Assembly (NCBI GenBank): GCA_030704615.1 | Contig: CM060731.1 | Location: 66,630,756-66,694,755 of the forward strand | Source: Takakia lepidozioides | Taxonomy: Eukaryota; Streptophyta; Takakiopsida; Takakiales; Takakiaceae | Reading direction: 5' to 3' | DNA: 64,000 nt | Shown: positions 46,425 through 57,786 of the stretch, piece by piece | How the letters are laid out: every line of letters starts with the position of its first letter | Position numbering within the stretch: the stretch's first letter is position 1 | Position numbers and translations under genes: made by a program | The notes under the pieces: generated by a model | Databases searched by the model: none | Told to the model about the DNA's origin: nothing | Seen by the model: the letters and a program-made list of their open reading frames with translations, nothing else

Positions 46425-46445
46425 TATATTTATAATTTGTCTCGC
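46425..46445 (-). promoter_or_regulatory. Candidate KCS core promoter
   Basis: On the minus strand TTATAAATATATCC lies about 1.2 kb upstream of the KCS start and is followed by a CT-rich leader (CCTCTCCCCCCATCTGTCTC) typical of plant 5' untranslated regions. This would need a 5' intron before the start codon. Confidence 0.35.
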
Positions 46446-46479
46446 TGGTGCAGTGCCAATTGGGTACTTTATACACTTG

Positions 46480-49400
46480 GAGTTCCTCTCAAGCATAAAT
46501 CACCCGGCCCCAACTGACAGACCTCTTTAATGAGGTAGGTCTGTCTGTTTATTGTGGGATGCAGCACATGTTCACATTTTGCTGCACCGCTATTTTCATG
46601 GCCGACCCAGTTCATGAAAGTTTGCAACTGTTGATGACGCAGAGTGTTGTCCCTCTTGCTCTCAACAAAACAAAACAAAAAGACAGACGAGATCTGAATG
46701 CTGCGTGTGTCATGCATCCCTTTAGGCGCCGTTGAATACCGCCGGTCCTGAAGGTACAATGTACCATCTTCATCATTGGGATCTCATCATCAAATGCGTA
46801 AAGTGAGTTGACAAGTGAATGCTTCTAGTTCTCTACATAACACCAGCGTTTCTTTTATACTATTTGCATTGTGACGCGAGCGGCATCCATGGGAACATAA
46901 GTGAAGCATGTGTGGCTATGGTAGAAAATGCAGATTCGAAATAAGTGGTGATTGTAAGAGATGTTTAATGAGTGTTAGGCGAATGAATCCAAAACATAGT
47001 AGACACGGTAAGGCGAACAATCTAAAATTGACATAGTGTGGTAAAGGCTACCCATATGAAACCAAATAGACAAACAAAATAGGCCTGATTTGTAAGCTGT
47101 CGCTCCCATGTGTTTCCCTTTTATTTGGAAAAACAACCAAAAAAAAAGCCACATTACCGTACGTTGCTATCAGATTCGACAGCACAGTGCCGAAATAATT
47201 ATTTTTTGGAGACTCAGTCCATTCCGCACCGCATATCTTATACTCCAGGTTTCGACAGTTTAGGATTGAAACTTTTTGCCACCTGCGATACAAGCTTGCA
47301 ATATGAGCTCCGCATCTTTAGAGGCTGTAGGCGCCCTCTGTATTCTGTCCTTTAATAAAAAATTTGAGATTTTCCCAATTCTCTTATTTTTGGACTAGCT
47401 GAGTATGTAATATTTTTAGACATCACTTGAGTTAATTCAAAAATTTCAACAACCCAAAATATAATGAATTTCTGACAGCAACGTAGGGTATTCATTTTTA
47501 TTCACTTTATCTTTTTTTTCCCTTCAATAATCTTTTAATAAAGTTTCATCCAGGGCCTCTGTTCTGTTAAAAAAAAACAATTGTTTTTTATCTCCCTCAA
47601 AAACTGTTCTTGAGGTAATTATCTTTTAAAAAAAGAACATAATATTTTTGAAAATGGATATTACCTCAACAAGCTCTAGGTCACCAAAACTTGAGATTTG
47701 ACCACAAGATCTTATGCCAATCAAAGCACCACAAGAAATATTGTAAACCTGATTACAAAGTATATATGCCAAGTAGTACAGTATATTATATACAAGGAAC
47801 ATTGTTGGTTCCATACCCTCCCACCACATGAACTTTTGGCGAAAACCATCTATTTTCAACCTTATTTTCCTTAACCTCATTCGCCAGGGGCCGTTCAAAG
47901 TCGCAATTTGGCGATAAATCGCCAGTAAAAGAATGGCTGCACAACACTGTGTAACCCATTGGTGGAAGCACCCCCATACATTGCTAGGTCCTAGTTCCTT
48001 TTTGAGCTGCTACTAGGATAAAATTGCTATGATGTGTGAGACCTTCATACCTTCAATCCCACTTTTTTCAAAATAAAAAATAAAAAATAAAACTAATGGG
48101 CATATCTACCCACTACTGGTTCACTTAGAGCTGTTTTTATAACTTTCAGAAACACAAATAATCTGGAGCCCAGTTATTTCTATGGGACTCTGACCAACTT
48201 ACCGGTAGATAGTGATCAACAAGTCAGTTGGACCAATACATAGATAGCCTTTGTGGGGGGAACAGCACTGTTAGTCTGTTTCTATAGAGCATTCATAGTT
48301 TTGACTTACACTGCCCACATGCCAAAGATGATTTATTTAGCATCTAGATTGTAGGGATGCCAGTGCTCTTTTCGATTCGGAATGTGTTTGAGTAAGTACA
48401 TGGGAATAACAAGAAGCTGCAAGCGAACCACCCCACCACGGGTGGGCATTAATAAGCGAGTAACCCCAGATGCACTACATGGTAGAAGTAGGTGGAGATT
48501 TAATAAGCAGTGGACTATTGTCACAGCATTAGTGGACCTACTCCATTCAATGCTGTATACCAGTTTATTTAATATGCTGGAATCTACACCATGATCCATC
48601 CCGCTCTCTCTCTATGTATCCGGGCTGCACCCATTGTAAGTACACTAAAGAAAACTTCATAGAAATGAAATGGATACAATGAAACGACGGAGCGTTTGAT
48701 CATACGCAATCGCTCCTGCCGTGGTTGTAAACATGAGATCCATGTGTGAAGCATCAATCATTTCATTCAATCAATCAAAAGATTATAACTCTCAGCTCTT
48801 ATTTACTCCTTTCTCAGCTCAGATGGGTTACAGGGTGCTACAGCTTCGGATGTTTTCTCAAACGCATTGCAGAGTCAAAGACCGCATTTAGATGGGCACC
48901 AACCATACTGACAGGATCGGATGGTGAAGAGTGCCTCGGGGACCCCCTTTTATATATTTTTGGACCAATCTTATTATCGGGTTTCCTACTAAGATCCTAA
49001 TTGATGTTCTGTTTATTCTATTTTCAAATAGAGTTAATAGGACTTCGCATATAAATGTACACTTTATTTATAGCAGAGTTCATGGTTGGAATGAATCTCT
49101 ACCTCCCAATGCAAAGAACCACAAATCCATTCACAAGGCACCATGTTTGACAGACAGAGGATCAAACTACAGGGATACTTCAGCTAATTTTGTTTCCCTG
49201 TGAATAATGTGTTGCAGAGGTTTTTGGCAAGTCTAGAATACCAAACAAAATTATTTAGAAAAACTGTTGTTTTGTTTTATTTTGTATTGTTTTGAGTATT
49301 TAGATTAGGAACGAGAGGTGTACACTCCAGTCCAGTACTCAGATTGAGAGATGATGCCCCAAAAAGTCTACAATGATATGACCAGTAAATGCAGTATGCA

Positions 49401-50935
49401 TACTGTTGATGAGCATCTGATGGATGTGACTCATATTCGGAATAAGAGTTTGGTGGTCCCACAGGGCCCAGATTTTGCTTGAGAATAGATTCAATATCGG
49501 AGGCTGGTAGAGTGAGAGGGAAGGTGCTTGGTCACACTGTGTACCGGGATGATCCAAGCAAACTCCTTTGGAAAAGGTGGTGCCAAAATTCAAAGGAGGA
49601 GCAACCATCTGACATTATGAATGTGTGCAAGTGCTGTGTGTAGGTGGAAGCAGCGCCTAACTAATAGTATGGAAAAGGTCCTGACGTAGGTAGTAAGTAG
49701 CACGATGACGGCTAGGTGGAGCGTTGGCACCGTTTGTGGCTATTTTGCACGTGCTTCAAGTAAGCAGTTCTCGGTGATTCCAGCATCTCTTGAGGACCGA
49801 GGATAAAAGTTAGCAACTATTCCTAGGTGCTAGGTAATCTTTGCATGAATAGAACGCAAATGAGCAGAGATCAACAGTCAAGTGTGCAAATCCTCCCAAT
49901 AGATTGACGCACAGAATAGAGACCAAATGTCTTGAACCTTGGAAATGTAAGCATTTCTCAATAAGCCCATCTAGGAATAAGTTATATATTTCGAGTTGTT
50001 TGTTCGCAATCCACGCGGGTTTAGATTCACGACCAGACCACCCGCCTTTTGATGTAAGGCCGGATTGGGTAAGGTAGGACTGAATCTAGACATCCCACCA
50101 CAACGAGTAAGAACTGGGTTGCATATTTAATTAGTTGACACAATTTGAGCAAAGCGCGTGAAGTTGAACCCATTTAGCGAGCAAAGCTGTGATTTGTGCC
50201 TCAGGATCTAAACAACCCACAGTGACACTTCTTCTTTTTCAAGCACCGTACTGGCTGCAAGCATTCAAAGCTTTTCGCTTACATTTGCATTTGCTTTTCA
50301 CTTGCATTTCCTTCTTCCTTGGAAGAAGAAGGAAATTTCTAATCAGAGCCTTGACTACTTGGGGACCAGGCTAAAGCCAAAAACCAAATACCGAGAGGCC
50401 AACAGTACATACTTGGTTTGCTTGCAATTAAAGCTCTACCGGCCAGCGACAGTCGTACTGTACCCCCAGCCCGAGTTAAGTATGGGAACAAATCGCTGCC
50501 TCTATGAGAGACCACGAGATCCACAAGAGATCACCGCCCCAAGGCTGACTTTGAACACAATCCCTAGCATCTCCTTCTGGACGATTCACCTAAAAACCTG
50601 ATGCATCACAAGAATTAGAAAGACGAGGACGCATCATTCCTCCATTATTCAAGATCGTACAAACTGTGTCCTAACTGACCCCCACCAGTAGAGGGGAAGT
50701 TTGAGGCCAACTATGTCAACCTGACCGCCAGGGCAATCAACAGCAGGCAGAAACAAGAACAGGGCCAGCGGAGGACTGACCTCTGGACGACAAAAAGCAC
50801 ACGAGAAATGGACACTCCAGCGAGATGCAGAGAAAGATGCAGAGAAAGATGCAGAAGCTTTTAACGCCTAAAATGACGTCCTAACCGACTCTTTTTCTTT
50901 TTTAACATATATGACCCGACTCAGGATAAGCTGAC
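46480..50935. other. Gene-poor, AT-rich stretch
   Basis: No frame is convincing. At 47860-47990 the words TTTGGCGATAAATCGCCAGTAA and AGAATGG(T/C)TG recall 54895-54950, indicating another dispersed repeat family. Confidence 0.4.
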
Positions 50936-50941
50936 AGACTT

Positions 50942-51020
50942 TGACCAGTCGGTAGCTCAGTTGGATAGGGTATTGAGTGTCACCCAGATGATTGTGAGTT
51001 CAAATCCTTCTACCTAACCG
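50942..51020 (+). repeat. tRNA-like SINE head, family 2
   Basis: GTCGGTAGCTCAGTTGGATA followed by GAGTTCAAATCCTTCTACC gives A and B boxes with tRNA-like spacing and a possible acceptor pairing. The D- and T-loop sequences are good, but the anticodon arm is not convincing and relatives at 31.1 and 53.7 kb are SINEs, so it is called as a repeat. Confidence 0.55.
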
Positions 51021-52050
51021 TTTTTGTGTCCGTTAGTTCGCAGAATGTTTGTTGAGTACATAGTCCTATAATGTTAGTAAATTATCCGTTGGACGCAAAA
51101 CAAACTACCTATACCTCTAGTCCATTATGTATGATCCTTCTAGAAAGCTCTAGAAGGACGGCCCCGCCCCACCGCCTCAGCAAAAGTGCTTCTGTGCTTT
51201 CCTCCCAACACATGGCCTCATAAATCAGCCATTCCTACACCCCTGCCCTGGGGACACCCCTGTTGACTGCTCCTTTGGTCTCCGTTTTACTGACCTCGGG
51301 AAAACTCCTTTTGCAGAATAGGAGGGTTACACATTGACAGCAAGGATAAGACCAATCCAAGCTCCAAAAAATCAGTTTAAGCATGTGTAAAGTGGTGTTG
51401 GGCGTTCTCCGAAGGCAGTAACCCTTGGGGGAGGGGGGGGGGGTTTTGAGACACCATAATCTACGCTTCCTTGAGGAGGCGTCAAATATTATATTATTTT
51501 TTAATTTCTTCATAACCTCCAGATCCGGTTTTTACAAATTCTTAGGATCAAAAAACCTCCAGTTCCAGTTTTTTCATATATTCTTTATGGAAAGAACCAC
51601 CGGTTCCAGTTAATTGTAGAACCTCAAAGAACTTGCGGTTTTCACCAGGGGGTCTTTGGCAGATCTTTGACTGTTTTCAGGCTGGTTATCTCAAAGCTCC
51701 ACAACGGGCAGTTATGAGCCTTTGCCAGTTCTTTGTTTTTTTGAGAACCACGGTTATATATCCATATAACCTTCTCCATAACTTTCGGGGGTTTGTAGCT
51801 GAGTCAAAGAACCTCCCAACACTGCTACAACCTCTCATTAAGGAAAAACTTTGAAATGGTTATCGATTTCTTGAAATTTGACTGCATATAAAATGGATCT
51901 TGACATTTGACTACCTATAAAACTTGGTCTTGAAATTTGATTACCTATAAATGGACTAAGAGGAGTTACAAAAGACACTATCTAGGCTGCAATCACCTTA
52001 CCAATAGGCTACTCACCACTACTAGAACACATTTTCCATTCTAATGTATT
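51021..52050. other. No gene recognised
   Basis: Non-coding, with a G run at 51430-51443. Two short TTGAAATTTGA-containing duplications lie near 51875-51945. Confidence 0.4.
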
Positions 52051-52254
52051 TAATAGTGAGTCCGCCGGGGTAAGAGGGGGTGGGGAGGATTTGACAAGGG
52101 GCTCATCAGAGGAGCCCATAAGGCCCATCCGTCGAACCGCCCGCACGCATAAGTTCTTACATTATTCCTATTGTTTTCCATTTCAGGGTACTCTCCCACC
52201 AATTTTTCAGAACGACCTCCGCCCGAAGCAACAACAAAATATAACGGCAATGTG

Positions 52255-52385
52255 CTCTCTTGCTTCATTAGAGGAAGGTGAGAGTCAGGGGCATAACTCA
52301 GCACAACACACCAATCAGAGCCTTGACACGGTGTAAGGTACTTTGACCACATTTTCTCTGGTGACCTGAACATGTTGCGTAGTCT
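52255..52385 (-). repeat. Dispersed repeat, copy 2 (inverted partner at 6.4 kb)
   Basis: On the minus strand GAGAAAATGTGGTCAAAGTA and the following blocks match 6425-6560. Its translation KMWSKYLTPCQGSDWCVVLS is open, which hints at a former coding segment. Confidence 0.5.
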
Positions 52386-52393
52386 CACTCTTG

Positions 52394-52573
52394 AGCAGGT
52401 AGCCCAGTGGTTGGATGTTTGTGCCTTGCCTGTGCATAACCTGGGTGATCCTGGGTTCAATCCTTCAACATGTGCCTTCATACCGTCCATTGGGCCCTCG
52501 ATGGCCTCTGTGTTGAGCAGTAGGCTCCGTAAATTCACTGGACGTTAAAATAATTTTATCTTTATCTTATCTC
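52394..52573 (+). repeat. tRNA-derived SINE, family 1, copy 3
   Basis: The fullest copy: GCAGGTAGCCCAGTGGTTGG, CCTGGGTTCAATCC, a body ending CACTGGACGTTAAAA and the tail TTTATCTTTATCTTATCTC. Comparing the three copies gives clear ends for the family. Confidence 0.8.
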
Positions 52574-53270
52574 TACAAGACAGCCAATAATATAAACCAA
52601 ACCAACTACCTTGCTTAGAATATAGATATTTGTAGGTGACAGTTTCTGGCTGCCCAAAACGAAAAAATTGGGTAGGTGATCTGAACGGGCCTTTTATGCC
52701 AAGTAAGAAGACCTGAAAAGCGGCAGAAACTGCAACCTATCAATATTTATGTTAGTATGGGGGCACATTTGATGTATAACCAGTAGTCGTGTCTATGAAT
52801 AATGAACCGCAAACTCGAATTATGAATTGTGGAATTGTGGATTGTAACTGAAACCCCAGTTGGATCTCCCGACTTGTTGGAAATTTGAGAACATACAATG
52901 TACGGTCTTCCAAATTTCAATCTTGTGGGCAACACAAGTTGTGTGTATGACTATGCGGCATGGATAAATCATTCACGTCGCACTCATCTTTAATATTCAC
53001 TAACAATCATTGGGAACGCCCACCTTTGGTATCTTGCAATTATACAGCTTCTTTTTGTCCATTGTTTTTGGAAGGAAGTGACTAAACGATGCTTGTGGAA
53101 CAACACTAACCCCCTTTCAGACTGCGGGACGCGAGCCAAGAAATTCCCATACTTCCAGTCCACCCGTAGTGTTTTCATCTTTTGATTTCATATGTAATTT
53201 TTATAAAGGCAGAGATAGTAGCTTGCCTTCTTTTTCTTTTTCTTTTTCTTGTGGGACAGAATAGTTTTTT
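52574..53270. other. No gene recognised
   Basis: Non-coding sequence with small tandem ATTGTGGAATTGTGG-type repeats near 52820. Confidence 0.4.
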
Positions 53271-53272
53271 CT

Positions 53273-53492
53273 TCCAAAATCGTCAGAGGGGCCACATATA
53301 AATTCTGCCCAAGGACCATGATGTGGCAAGAATAACGAGGTGGCAGGGCTAGAAAAGTGGATATATGACAGGTGGCATGTTATATAATGGGTCCATGATG
53401 GCAAAAAATCAGGCTCCTGATATTCAGCCAGAAGCACGTTTTTGGCGAATTTCCGGATCCAAGTACCTACTTGTCCAAGTAGCTGACCCATT
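53273..53492 (+). repeat. Direct repeat unit 1, about 215 bp
   Basis: It shares with 53958-54171 the blocks GAGG(G)GACCACAT, AGAAAAGTGG, ACAGGTGGCA and TAATGGGTCCA in the same order. The two flank a SINE. They could be LTR-like ends of a small element or a segmental duplication. Confidence 0.7.
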
Positions 53493-53564
53493 TTCCAGGT
53501 CGAAATCTGACGTTGTTTTGCCAGAAAGAAATCAATGAGACCAATGGGACAAAGGCCCTGAAAA

Positions 53565-53782
53565 CTAAGTTTTTTTATTTTTTTTATTTTTTTTAATAAA
53601 GGGAAACACCTGGGAGCGACAGCTCTGGCACAAATCAGGCCCCTTTGTAGTGAGAGGAGAAACTAACCTCGTTCATTTATGCGCCATGGAGGCGAATGAG
53701 TACACCTGTCAGTAGCAAGATTTGACCCCAGAATCATCCGGGTGGCACCAGTGCAATTAACCATCTGAGCTACTGACTGTTG
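53565..53782 (-). repeat. tRNA-derived SINE, family 2
   Basis: On the minus strand GTCAGTAGCTCAGATGGTTA and GGGGTCAAATCTTGCTACTG are the A and B boxes, followed by a body ending GGTGTTTCCCTTTATT and an A/T-rich tail at 53572-53600. Confidence 0.75.
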
Positions 53783-53957
53783 ATTTAAGTTATGTCTCCA
53801 TGGCTACTTTATGGAAAGTTTCTTTTCCAGCATGGTTCTATTAAGGGTTTCTGTCCCTTGTTATCAGTAAATAAGGAAGATTACTGGAGGGAAAAACAAA
53901 ATTAAAAACCCTCTCACAGCACTCACAAACTCCCTTGCAATGTTTTGTTTTCCGTTT

Positions 53958-54171
53958 CCCAAAAACGCCAGAGGGACCACATGTGAATTCTACCGAGCGT
54001 CCATGTGGCAGGAATAATGAGGTGACTGGGTTAGAAAAGTGGCTATTTAACAGGTGGCACGTTTTAATGGGTCCAAAATGGTAATTCGACTCCTAATATT
54101 CAACTACTGCCATTTTTTGCGATTTTTTCGGATTTTACCCCCCAAATTCCTCTGTAGAAATAGCTGAGTTA
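53958..54171 (+). repeat. Direct repeat unit 2, about 215 bp
   Basis: Partner of 53273-53492, about 25-30% diverged by eye. Confidence 0.7.
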
Positions 54172-54734
54172 TTTTACATGGAAAAATTGGATAATTTTTT
54201 GCAAACAAAAAAAAACACTGCTCACTGAGCCAGCCAAGAGCAACCTAAGAACCAAAGGAGAGAAAACAATTAGTGGCTCAAAAACCAGACCTATAAGGGC
54301 TACTTCTATGGGCACTCCCAAACGCTCCCAAAGCAACCGCGCCCCAAAGATGGAAGTGAGATTCCTTGGGAACATGTGGGGGTGGTTCATGGAGACCTTT
54401 CCATTTGCCTCCCTTAAATCATGACACCAATTGCCATATAGGCCCATGGCACAATAAAAAATAATTATTCTAGCTTTTGAATGAAATTGTCAAAATTAAT
54501 TCCCTTTCCTAACATCTCTCTTACTTTGAATGAAAAGCAATGGCATTCTATAAGGGTGCGCGCCCTACTTAAGACAAAAAACAAACTGCATGGCAAGACG
54601 CAACATGGACAGTTCCATGTCAAAATCAAGGGGTGTCATGGTACTAGGAATAGAGATCTTGGTGCAGTGTTTTTTTTAAGGAATTTGGAAAACAGCACAA
54701 GTGGCTACAGAGTTTTGCAGGAAATAGCCATTTA

Positions 54735-54895
54735 TTCTGTTCATCCACTGTAATTCATCCACCTATGTACCATCATCCATATATATCATCCATATTTGGT
54801 GAATTCATCCACAATTTATTTTTTATTTGGAGAAATTTGGCGATTTCATCCATGAAAAAACAGTGGATTTGCGACAGAATATTCGATTTGTTTTT
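54735..54895 (+). repeat. Dispersed repeat with TTCATCCA motifs, copy 2
   Basis: Matches the reverse complement of 2535-2700 from TTCTGTTCATCCA to GACAGAATATTCGA. It is non-coding. Confidence 0.6.
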
Positions 54896-57780
54896 TTAAG
54901 GTCGAAATCTGGCGATTATTCGCCACTAAAAGAATGGTTGTCTTGGTGACCATGAGTTGTGCCCTCATCTTAGTGCACATTGCAAGACATGGCATCAAAC
55001 AATAACCAATAGCCCTAAGTCTGATTAAGAATGCATTTGTGATCCACATGCACAAGAGTGTCCCCAACCACGCTGGTTGCTGCCCAAGTCTAGAAGGTGG
55101 GGATTCGGCTCTACAAAGCTACGCTCTCTCATATGTAGCAGAGTCCTAATGATGCCACTCGAAACTCAAGTGTCTCATGGAAAACGATTACCTTGCTTGC
55201 AAACCGAGTCTTCAGAGATCTTTCAACTTTATGGGGGGACGGCCCAACATCTGTATATCATGCCTTCTCCTACTCATGTCTGACTTTCCCTTTTTTTTCG
55301 GTCCAAGTGATTGTTTCTGCAATGATGCTTGGCCCAACTTCAAGATGAGATGCGGCAAACCAGCTCCCACTTTCACCTCGTTTGTCGCATACTAGCATAC
55401 TTTAGAGAAGACATGTCCAAATCAAGTACCTGCAAAAGGGGGACGCTCAAACTCAGACCTGCACAACTTACTACAGGTGTCTTACACCTGACTGTCAGGA
55501 TGAAAAAGTCTCGTCTAAGAAAGTATCGATTTTAACAAAAGATGGCCTTTTACAAACTCAAGAAGATGTACCTAAAGTGCAAGAAAAAGTTTAAAACATG
55601 ATTCAAGGTGGCGCCTGAAGGTACCTCAGAAAGGGGGTTGATTTTCCCCTCAAAACCTTCAAGCTGTAGCCGCTTAGGCTTCCTTCAAAAAACCTTGTTG
55701 TCATTGAAGGAGTAAATATCCTATGGTCTTCATGGTCACAACCATTCATGCTTCAGTCACAACTTCTTTTTTTCTAATAGTTGTCTTGTTGCTCATTTGG
55801 CATTCAAGATTGCAAAAAGTAACTTATACAGGGCTGTGCCCCTTTCTCAGCCTCCGTGGCCTGTCATGAGAGGTTATTTTTCCCCCTTTAATATATATCT
55901 CAGGCCTTTAAATATAAATATAAATATCCAAAGTGTGAAACATGAGACCATGCAAACCATGTACAAATACTCTATATCTCTACCCGTACTTGTAATCTTT
56001 ATGACACATTTTCACAACACTGCTAGGGTGGCAAATGCACAATTTGGGGCAAATTCACATGCTGAGTCTACACTAGTCACGAGGATCTTGTATATATGAA
56101 GCAAGGTAGTTTGTTTGTTTGTTTGTTTTGTCACGTTCAGATGGCCCGAACCGCGGGCCCAGCCCTGGTGCTTGGTACCGTTGGAAAGCCCTCGATCAGG
56201 AGGGGTGCACCGACTTCGTCTCATATTTTTTGGACCTGCGGTGTGGGAGATATGGAATTTCAAGTACTTTTGGTCGCTGGAAATTCGCGAAAAATAGCAA
56301 AGTGGGCTTTCCTGGGACAATGATTGGAGCCTGGGCAATACTCCGCGTCAGCTTAGGCTGTATTTTGGTTGATCAACTAGAGGCATCAAAAAGTAAAGAT
56401 TGCCTGTTGGATTTCCATATTTCCACCATGTACATTCAGGAGAGGGGGGGATCCTAGTTGGATGTCTTGCTTTACAATGCCTAGCTTTTGGGTCAAATTA
56501 GCCAGATAAGAAACAACAAGTGGTCAAGAAGGCATGCGCGTGAAGTGGTCCTGATGACTTGGTGCGAGACTTCTAGAGGACCTTTAGCCACGTCCAGGTG
56601 CTTCATCATAGGCTGCAAAGATAATGTAGTATACTGTAGTGGGATAGCCCGTTAGGCAGCAATTAATTCGAAAAAAAAGTGCCTAATCAAAATAAATTAT
56701 TTTTGACAAGAGTGCCTAATTGGAGTGGAATTCAGGTTTTTATACCACAGGCACTTTTAAAGAAATTTTTGAAAATTAGGCACTCTTTGAAAATAACTAG
56801 GAGAAATAGAGTGCTTGTGAGTATATTGTGCTTTCTATTAACTAATTGATTCATGTTTGCTGTTTTATTTTTGGGGGCCTTGCCTTTGCAGAGCCCACTA
56901 TTTATTAATTTAGCAGGTAGTAAGAGGGGGGCCTCCCTTATATACCCTCTAAGGGCGGTGGGACCCTTCTAGAAGCCCGCCTACCTAGAAGGCCTTGGAC
57001 ACATGTCAACCTTACAAGACTCCCTATTCTAAATTTGGCCAATTCCTCCCTTCTTTTTTTGGACCTCATCTCATTCCTTAATACACATGGCCTTCCTACA
57101 TAAGCGCCCCACTATAATTCCTGGGCCACACTAATTCCTGGACCACTCTAGATTCAGGGCCCAATGAAACTGCTCTACATATTCAAAAAATTCTCTAAAA
57201 GTGCCTATGGAAAAAACTTGAATTTCATTTTTTTAAAGTAAAATAGAAAATAAATCTTAAAATGTATATTCGTTTAAACGTCATCCATGAACTTAGTTTT
57301 CAATTTTCATTCATGACAGCGGCTGAGTTTTCATTTTAAACGTCATCCATAGACTCAGTTTTCAGTTTTCATCCACGGCAGCAACTGTATATTTAGATTT
57401 TTGTGGTTACATTTTGTGATCATTATTTTTAATTTGAAAAATTACACATCCAAGATGCCTAATTTACAAAAATTTCTCAAAAGTGCCTAACTGCCAAATG
57501 GCCCCAAAAATAATTATTAGGCAGGCAAGTGCCTTACCAGCTATCGATGTGCAGGGCACATTCCTCTTGAGGAGAAAGAGCGCTCTGTGTGGGCTTGATT
57601 CGGAATGAGGGAACTAAAGACTCACTAGCAAGGTAATTGGAGCAAGTGGCCAGGGGGTGTATCCAACTTCATCTCACCTCTTGACTGAGGGTCCTGAGCT
57701 GTGCAAGGGATCACTAATTACACTTTGCATCCACCATCACATTCCTTTCACACAGGCCCTAATTAGGGTGATAGATCTCT
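54896..57780. other. No gene recognised; simple and tandem repeats
   Basis: A TTTG microsatellite lies at 56110-56131. A roughly 70-bp tandem duplication lies at 57275-57380, sharing TTTAAACGTCATCCAT and AGTTTTCA. AGTGCCTAAT and its inverse recur at 56.65-57.5 kb, perhaps an eroded non-autonomous transposon. Frames near 56.1-56.4 kb show no family. Confidence 0.45.
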
Positions 57781-57786
57781 TCAGTC

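Noticed and set aside
50942-51020. Functional tRNA gene
   Set aside because: A and B boxes are good but the anticodon arm is not convincing, and the related heads at 31.1 and 53.7 kb are parts of SINEs.
52050-52538. 162-residue minus frame
   Set aside because: It runs antisense through a SINE and a dispersed repeat; no domain is seen.
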